This document shows, one piece after another, positions 59,432 through 64,000 of a stretch of DNA of 64,000 bases. The stretch comes from an uncultured Sphingomonadaceae bacterium. Lineage in GTDB: Bacteria; Pseudomonadota; Alphaproteobacteria; Sphingomonadales; Sphingomonadaceae. Numbering within the stretch: position 1 is the stretch's first letter; every line of letters starts with the position of its first letter. A program made the position numbers and the translations under genes. Under the pieces are notes generated by a model. It saw nothing but the letters and a program-made list of their open reading frames with translations. It was not told the origin of the DNA and searched no databases. The stretch covers positions 434,001 to 498,000 of the forward strand of contig CANMBD010000002.1 of assembly GCA_947495985.1 (NCBI GenBank). Reading direction: 5' to 3'.

Positions 59432-61531
59432 CTATTCTTCGGCTGGTTTGGGCAAGATCGAAACAGGTCCATCAGGCCGGTCAGCCGGCGGATCCTCGGG
59501 TTCCCCTGCAGCAGCGCTGTTCTCTTCTTCGCCCCGGCCTAAAACCGAGTCAATCCAGTCCTGATCCAGTTGGGGCGGTCCGTCTTCCGCCTGTCCGCCC
59601 TCCAAATCATATTCCAGGCCTTGCCCCGTCTCGATGGGCATGCCGTTTTCGTCCACATAGATGCCGTCTTCCGGCGCGCCATAAAATTCTTCTTCATCCG
59701 GTTCCAGTTGCCAGTCGGGCAAGATCAGCTCGGTATCAAATTTTTCCGCTTTCCTTTTGGCTACGGCGACTTTCATGAAGGATGCAAAAGCCGCAGCAGG
59801 CGCGCGGCCTCCTTGCAGTCCGCGAACCGCCTTTGCATCGTCCCGGCCCATCCATACACCTGTGGTCAGACCGCTTGAAAAGCCCAGAAACCAGCCGTCC
59901 TTGTTGCTGCTAGTAGTGCCCGTCTTGCCGGCTACGGGTCGGCCAATCTGGGCGGCCCGACCGGTACCCGCGTTAACCGCGGTTTGCATCAGATCGGTAA
60001 TACCAGCCGCGACCCATGGATCGACAAGCACCCGGCTTCCATCAAATTTGCTCTGATAGAGAACGTCCCCGTCCATCGTGCTGACCTTGGTGATCGCATA
60101 GGGGGTGATCGCCACACCCTTGGCATTGACCGAGGCAAAGGCCCTCGTCATGTCCAGAAGCCGGACGTCCGATGTTCCCAATACCATTGACGGATTGGTA
60201 TCAATGGGTGTGGTTACCCCGAACCTGCGGGCCATATTGGCAATGGTAGTCGTCCCGATATCATTGCCAATGGCAGCTGCGACGGTGTTTTTCGAATATG
60301 CGAAAGCCGAGCGCAAGCTGATATCACCGGCATAGCGCCCACCGCTGTTTCGCGGCGTCCAGTTACCTATCTTGATCGGTTCATCCGTGACAATATCATT
60401 GGGCGTATAGCCAGCCTCCAGCGCAGCCATGTAGACGAAGATTTTCCATGCCGATCCCGGTTGACGCACGGCTTGTGTCGCCCGGTTATAGTTGGATGTT
60501 ACATAATCGGTTCCGCCAACCATCGCACGCACCGCGCCGTCGCGATCAATGGCCACCAGTGCACCTTGTGTGCCAGCAGGAGCGCCGGTCTGGATAGCGT
60601 TGGTGGCAGCCCGCTGCATATCAAGATCCAGGGTTGTCCAAACCTCAATCGGCTCCACCGCTTCGTCGATAAGAAGGTCAAGTTGCGGCAGCGCCCAATC
60701 GGTAAAATAGCGCACACTATTCTGGCGCGGTTCTGGCGCAAGTTCGACAGCAGTTGGTTTGGTTTCAGCCGCCTGCGATGCGGTGATGGCTCCGGCATCC
60801 TGCATGACTCGTAAAACAACGGTCGCGCGGTCAATAGCGGCTTGCGCATCGGCAGTGGGCGAATAGCGTGATGGGGCTTTGACCAGCCCCGCAATAATCG
60901 CCGCTTCGGCAAGGCTAAGCTCCCCGGCGCCATGCGCAAAGAACCGGCGAGAGGCGGCATCAATGCCATAGGCTCCGCCGCCATAATAAACCTTGTTGAG
61001 ATAAAGCTCGAGTATCTGCTCTTTGGAAAACTTGCGCTCCATCGCCAAGGCAATCAGCATTTCCCTGCCCTTGCGGCCGAATGTCCGGCTGCTGTTGAGG
61101 AAGATGTTCCGCGCCAGTTGCTGGGTGATGGTCGAACCACCCTGGGCCCAGTGTCCCCGTTCCAGACGTACTTTGAACGAACGCACAATTCCGATGGGAT
61201 CAACGCCAGGATGACTTTCATAGCGGCGGTCTTCCACAGCTATCATGGCGTCTTTCATGACCTGGGGAATATCTTCATAGTCCAGCCATTGGCCATAGCT
61301 CGGGCCCATGGAAAATAATTCTTTTCCGTTTACGTCCAATACGCGGATCATTTGCCCGTTGGGCGAGGATTTCAGGTCTTCATAGCCCGGCAGCGATGAC
61401 CGGATGACCATCACCGCGACGACAAGCGCAATGAAACCGAGCAAGCCGACGACGAGCCCGGTTTTTATTATCCGGGAGAGCCATTTTCGGACTGCTCCCG
61501 ATTGTTTGCTGCGTTTTTTGCCCCGCGCCAT
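59432..61531 (-). CDS. Class A penicillin-binding protein (PBP1A family)
   Basis: 699 residues with one N-terminal membrane anchor (residues about 25-48). The glycosyltransferase domain has AVEDRRYESHPGVDPIGIVRS, GGSTITQQLARN and LELYLNKVYYGGGAYGIDAASRRFF. The transpeptidase domain has the SxxK in RQPGSAWKIFVY, SKN in FAYSKNTV and KTGT in VAGKTGTTSSNKDGWF. The C-terminus has an acidic, Pro-rich tail. It makes and cross-links peptidoglycan. Minus strand, convergent with the YgjP-like gene. Confidence 0.94.
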   Translation of the reverse strand: MARGKKRSKQSGAVRKWLSRIIKTGLVVGLLGFIALVVAVMVIRSSLPGYEDLKSSPNGQMIRVLDVNGKELFSMGPSYGQWLDYEDIPQVMKDAMIAVEDRRYESHPGVDPIGIVRSFKVRLERGHWAQGGSTITQQLARNIFLNSSRTFGRKGREMLIALAMERKFSKEQILELYLNKVYYGGGAYGIDAASRRFFAHGAGELSLAEAAIIAGLVKAPSRYSPTADAQAAIDRATVVLRVMQDAGAITASQAAETKPTAVELAPEPRQNSVRYFTDWALPQLDLLIDEAVEPIEVWTTLDLDMQRAATNAIQTGAPAGTQGALVAIDRDGAVRAMVGGTDYVTSNYNRATQAVRQPGSAWKIFVYMAALEAGYTPNDIVTDEPIKIGNWTPRNSGGRYAGDISLRSAFAYSKNTVAAAIGNDIGTTTIANMARRFGVTTPIDTNPSMVLGTSDVRLLDMTRAFASVNAKGVAITPYAITKVSTMDGDVLYQSKFDGSRVLVDPWVAAGITDLMQTAVNAGTGRAAQIGRPVAGKTGTTSSNKDGWFLGFSSGLTTGVWMGRDDAKAVRGLQGGRAPAAAFASFMKVAVAKRKAEKFDTELILPDWQLEPDEEEFYGAPEDGIYVDENGMPIETGQGLEYDLEGGQAEDGPPQLDQDWIDSVLGRGEEENSAAAGEPEDPPADRPDGPVSILPKPAEE

Positions 61532-61619
61532 ATTGTCCCATTCACCATACGCTTACTATGCGTCTGTTTAGCGTGTTGTCGTCTTACTGCAGGCTGAACG
61601 TTGTAGGACAGCGAAATTT

Positions 61620-62018
61620 TCAGCTATCTTTGGGTTCAAAATCTAATGCGGCGCTGTTCATGCAATAACGCAGGCCGTTTTCCGCCGGACCATCCGGGAA
61701 AACATGACCCAAATGCCCGTCACAGCTGGTGCAGCGCACCTCGATACGGCGCATGCCGTGGCTGAGATCCTCAATTTCGGTAACGGCTTCAGCTTCGGCA
61801 GGTTCTGTAAAGCTTGGCCATCCACAGCCGCTGTCGAATTTTTTTCCTGCATCAAATAATTTTGTGCCGCATCCGGCGCAGAAAAACTCCCCATCGCGTT
61901 TTTCCGCATTGAGTTTTCCGGTAAACGCGCGCTCTGTTCCCGCTTCGCGCAGCACATGATATTGTTCAGGGGTAAGTTTGTCGCGCCATTCATCAGCGCT
62001 CAAGACGATTTTTTTCAT
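61620..62018 (-). CDS. msrB: Peptide-methionine (R)-S-oxide reductase MsrB
   Basis: About 132 residues starting MKKIVLSADEWRDKLTPEQYHVLREAGTERAFTGKL. Two zinc CxxC motifs are clear (CAGCGTKLF and CTSCDGHLG), and the catalytic Cys is in RYCMNSAAL. The GCGWPSF box is present. It reduces methionine-R-sulfoxide. Start 62018 is the usual family start; the frame runs open to 62147 but the added part is unlike MsrB. It lies before the PBP gene on the same strand, 88 bp apart. Confidence 0.95.
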   Translation of the reverse strand: MKKIVLSADEWRDKLTPEQYHVLREAGTERAFTGKLNAEKRDGEFFCAGCGTKLFDAGKKFDSGCGWPSFTEPAEAEAVTEIEDLSHGMRRIEVRCTSCDGHLGHVFPDGPAENGLRYCMNSAALDFEPKDS

Positions 62019-62183
62019 GAAACCAAGGTGGGGAGAAAAGCCGCTGGCGTCAAGCGGCGGCGGGCGAAGTTTACAATGTGCACAATGTCCTTTCGGGTGT
62101 TTTTTGTGATCTTGTAACAGTGGCTCGGAGCGGCTGTTCCCGACCAAAGTTCACACAAGTCACAGTCAGCCTTGACCAGAATT

Positions 62184-62217
62184 TTGACATTTTCGGCCAA
62201 AACGAACCGTATATAAT
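62184..62217 (+). promoter_or_regulatory. Promoter-like elements in the msrB-DUF4402 gap
   Basis: TTGACA at 62184-62189 and TATAAT at 62212-62217 are both consensus hexamers, but 22 bp apart (or 20 bp if TATATA at 62210 is used), longer than usual. They face the DUF4402-like gene 140-170 bases downstream. In the 338-base gap (62019-62356) I see nothing else recognisable except the short frame and palindrome listed next. Confidence 0.4.
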
Positions 62218-62238
62218 TTAAAGATTGAGAAGGAGCGG

Positions 62239-62268
62239 ATGGAAAATATCACAATGGCATTGGTGTAG
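62239..62268 (+). other. Nine-codon reading frame with strong ribosome-binding site
   Basis: ATG at 62239 is preceded by GAAGGAGCGG and encodes MENITMALV then TAG. It is followed by the perfect 12-bp palindrome CCGGATATCCGG (62274-62285). It could be a leader peptide of the DUF4402-like transcript, or chance. No repetitive amino-acid codons suggest classic attenuation. Confidence 0.3.
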
Positions 62269-62356
62269 GAAAGCCGGATATCCGGTCTGCAAGAGGCCGT
62301 GATCATAAATAATTAACCATTTTTTCAGTGCTTTGCGATAAAACCGGAATGTGGTG

Positions 62357-62917
62357 ATGATTAATGCGACATTTCGGCTGGTTTTTCCGGCTTTGATGCT
62401 GCTGTGCGGCTGGATACTTGTTCCGCCGGACAGCGCTGCGGCGCAGTGCCGGCTATGTGCGGCTTCACCCGACAGCGCGTCATCTGCGCGATCATCTGCG
62501 CGATCATCTGACAAGACAGAGACACCTCTTAACATTGAAATCACCGCCAATCTGGATTTTTCCAGACTGGCCCTACTTAATCGGGCGGGCGGCGAGGTTG
62601 AGATCGATCCACAATCTGGACAGCGCCGGATTAGCGGAGGATTGACGGATCTGGGCGGTTTATCTCTCAATGGCGAAGGGCGTTTGACCGGTGAACCAGG
62701 GCGTGTGGTGCGCGTGCATTTGCCCGAAAGGATCACATTAAGCGCCCCAAATGGCTCGACTGCCGATTTGGTTAAGCTCGACACCGATCTACCGGCGCAG
62801 GCGCGGCTCGATCGTGATGGAAGGCTGAACTTCTCTTTTGGTGGCCGGTTGCGCGTAACCGGCAATGCCAGCGGCCAGTTTCGCGGCCGGATCGCGATTA
62901 CCGCCGATTATGAATAG
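62357..62917 (+). CDS. Orphan DUF4402-like secreted protein
   Basis: About 186 residues. The signal peptide (MINATFRLVFPALMLLCGWI-like) ends PDSAAA; a Ser/Ala/Arg-rich linker follows, built by a 12-bp repeat. The beta domain has NIEITANLDFSRLALLNRAGGEVEIDPQSGQRRISGGL, GEPGRVVRVHLPERITLSAPNG, and the ending FGGRLRVTGNASGQFRGRIAITADYE, the same G-x-F-x-G-x-I-x-I-x-Y type strand as the DUF4402 subunit at 37480. ATG 62357 preferred over GTG 62351. It has no chaperone or usher beside it, so it may use the machinery at 33.6-37.2 kb (inferred). Confidence 0.65.
   Translation: MINATFRLVFPALMLLCGWILVPPDSAAAQCRLCAASPDSASSARSSARSSDKTETPLNIEITANLDFSRLALLNRAGGEVEIDPQSGQRRISGGLTDLGGLSLNGEGRLTGEPGRVVRVHLPERITLSAPNGSTADLVKLDTDLPAQARLDRDGRLNFSFGGRLRVTGNASGQFRGRIAITADYE
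62480..62509 (+). repeat. 12-bp tandem repeat in the linker of the orphan DUF4402-like gene
   Basis: TCATCTGCGCGA repeats in frame at 62480 and 62492 with a half copy at 62504 (about 2.5 copies). It encodes Ser-Ser-Ala-Arg units. Since the unit is a multiple of three, copy changes would lengthen the linker without frameshift. Confidence 0.75.
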
Positions 62918-62922
62918 CGATA

Positions 62923-63951
62923 CTAGCGCAAATGTGCGGCTTTTCTGGCAATAGTCAGTAATTCCTGTTCGACCAGAACATGTTCCGGCTGGCCGCTACT
63001 TTTGAGGGCAATCTCCAGTGCCAATATCCGTTCGATCAGCCGCCCTATATGAGCGGATGACCAGATATTCAGCTGCCGCGCATAATTGTCGCGGTCTTTC
63101 CAGAACACGCTGGGATGATTCACCAGTTTGCCGATATTCGATCCCTGATCAACTTTGGCGCGCAGTTCGGCCAGCTTGTTCAGATGGCGCAGCATTAGCC
63201 GGATCAGCCCGACCTCGCTAAAGCCGGTGGTGCTGACTGCCGCAAGTTCATGGGTCAGTTTCCTGGTGTCGCCGCTCACCGCGGCGTTGATCAAAAGCCC
63301 CAGATCTTCTTCGTCATTTTCTGCGCCAAGCAGATTGAGGAGTTCCGCCTCAGCCTCTTTCGGGTTATCCGGCGCGGCATCAAGATACAGCGCTATTTTT
63401 TCTACCTCTAGTCTCGCGAGAACCAGGTCATTGCTGGTCAGGGCGGCTATTGCAGCTGCGGTGTCGCGCGACATGCGCACGCCTTCATCGCGCGCCATGC
63501 CGGAAATCGCTGCAACTGCATCGCTTTGCGAAGTTTCATAGCAGGTCGCGATCAGGGCATCGGGGGCTGCGGCAATTTTTTTGGCCAAGGCAGTTTTGTC
63601 CGCCATTCCCGCCGCGACGACGAACACCGGATCACCTTTGGTGTCGCTTTCAAGCAGATTTTCTATAGCGGCCGTTGCCCTCACCGCTTCTCCGCTGTTC
63701 AAGCGAACCATGATGAAGCGCTTATCGCCAAATAGAGATGCCGATGTTGCCTCGTCATTCAGCCGCGCTGCGCTTTCGGTGAGATCGGCAATGGTGAGGT
63801 CAATTCGTTCCGCGGATTGAGCCAGCGGGGCCGCCAATTCATTGGCCAAAGCCTGACAGCGCGTCGCATTGGGGCCGCATAAAACGGCAAGCCTTGTCGC
63901 CTCAGGTGCCGCGTGAAAACGGCGCACAATTTCATTATCTTTGACTTTCAC
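62923..63951 (-). CDS. holA: DNA polymerase III delta subunit
   Basis: 342 residues starting at GTG 63951 (VKVKDNEIVRRFHAAPEATRLAVLCGPNATRCQALAN). The three-domain clamp-loader layout is visible: a nucleotide-binding-like N-terminal domain, a middle with AAIAALTSNDLVLARLEVEKIALYLD, and the C-terminal collar (FSEVGLIRLMLRHLNKLAELRAK). It opens the beta clamp. It follows the end of a frame at the right edge, which in many proteobacteria would be lptE. Convergent with the orphan DUF4402-like gene. Confidence 0.92.
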   Translation of the reverse strand: MKVKDNEIVRRFHAAPEATRLAVLCGPNATRCQALANELAAPLAQSAERIDLTIADLTESAARLNDEATSASLFGDKRFIMVRLNSGEAVRATAAIENLLESDTKGDPVFVVAAGMADKTALAKKIAAAPDALIATCYETSQSDAVAAISGMARDEGVRMSRDTAAAIAALTSNDLVLARLEVEKIALYLDAAPDNPKEAEAELLNLLGAENDEEDLGLLINAAVSGDTRKLTHELAAVSTTGFSEVGLIRLMLRHLNKLAELRAKVDQGSNIGKLVNHPSVFWKDRDNYARQLNIWSSAHIGRLIERILALEIALKSSGQPEHVLVEQELLTIARKAAHLR

Positions 63952-63972
63952 GGCTTCATTCCCCTGCCGTTG

Positions 63973-64000
63973 TCATTTGTCGTCCGCTGCCATTAATTGC
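63973..64000 (-). CDS. Possible C-terminal end of an upstream gene (perhaps lptE)
   Basis: Just upstream of holA on the minus strand, a nine-codon open stretch ending TGA at 63973-63975 reads QLMAADDK. A second frame is open down to a TGA at 63956 (ending MTTAGE). Either could be the tail of the gene before holA. In related bacteria that gene is often the LPS-assembly lipoprotein LptE, but nothing here proves it. Confidence 0.25.

Noticed and set aside
1..64000. CRISPR array, tRNA, rRNA, insertion sequence or prophage
   Set aside because: I saw no spaced direct repeats, cloverleaf-like 3'-CCA genes, transposase or phage motifs. A tRNAscan-type run would be needed to be certain about tRNA.

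Overview
The window looks like a chromosomal segment of a sphingomonad (Alphaproteobacteria, Sphingomonadaceae, near the Sphingorhabdus/Parasphingorhabdus/Sphingopyxis group). The grounds are the block parB-parA-rsmG-mnmG-mnmE, the order rho-hemJ-hemE-origin-ppsR-maf-aroE-coaE-dnaQ, an alphaproteobacterial LexA box (GTTC-N7-GTTC), an AtuA-type acyl-CoA cluster, and family names common in sphingomonads (DUF6768, DUF6489, DUF1491, MmcB, DUF4402). The genus is inferred, not proven. I see no rRNA, tRNA, IS element, prophage or CRISPR array.

Positions 1-13.5 kb are mixed metabolic genes: a PPIase tail and a HupE/UreJ membrane protein; an ECF-like sigma factor with a small membrane partner; three small oxidoreductase or NTF2-like genes diverging from an unusual amidohydrolase; a phytate operon (TonB-dependent receptor plus beta-propeller phytase) with a candidate Pho box; a GST; a purine-salvage pair (phosphoribosyltransferase plus an adenine-deaminase-type enzyme); and a UDP-glucuronate-epimerase-like gene. 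From 13.7 to 30.5 kb lies acyl-CoA metabolism: acyl-CoA dehydrogenase, thiolase and a FadJ-type fusion. A TetR gene then diverges from an eight-gene operon (AtuA-like, carboxylase beta, enoyl-CoA hydratase, biotin carboxylase alpha, nitronate-monooxygenase-like flavoprotein, class III CoA-transferase, TIGR03084 protein, FadD19-like ligase). It probably degrades a branched or isoprenoid-type acid whose identity is unknown.

From 33.6 to 38.0 kb is a compact set made of a DUF4402 secreted subunit, a PapD-like chaperone and a large outer-membrane usher-like protein. It looks like a non-classical chaperone-usher system. A second, orphan DUF4402-like protein sits at 62.4-62.9 kb.

From 38 to 56 kb is the replication-origin neighbourhood. 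parAB and three parS-like 16-mers (two of them inside the rsmG coding region) lie 7-10 kb left of a probable oriC between hemE and ppsR, which carries four DnaA-box-like 9-mers and an AT-rich tract. Most genes left of this point (parAB, rsmG, mnmG, mnmE, rho, hemJ, hemE) run on the minus strand and those to the right (ppsR, maf, aroE, coaE, dnaQ, hpf, ptsN and on) run on the plus strand, so both arms read away from the origin.

From 55.5 kb to the end are cell-envelope and repair genes: a SleB-like hydrolase, mmcB behind a perfect LexA box, an ankyrin protein, an SCO protein, YcgN- and YgjP-type proteins, a class A PBP, MsrB, the second DUF4402 protein and holA.
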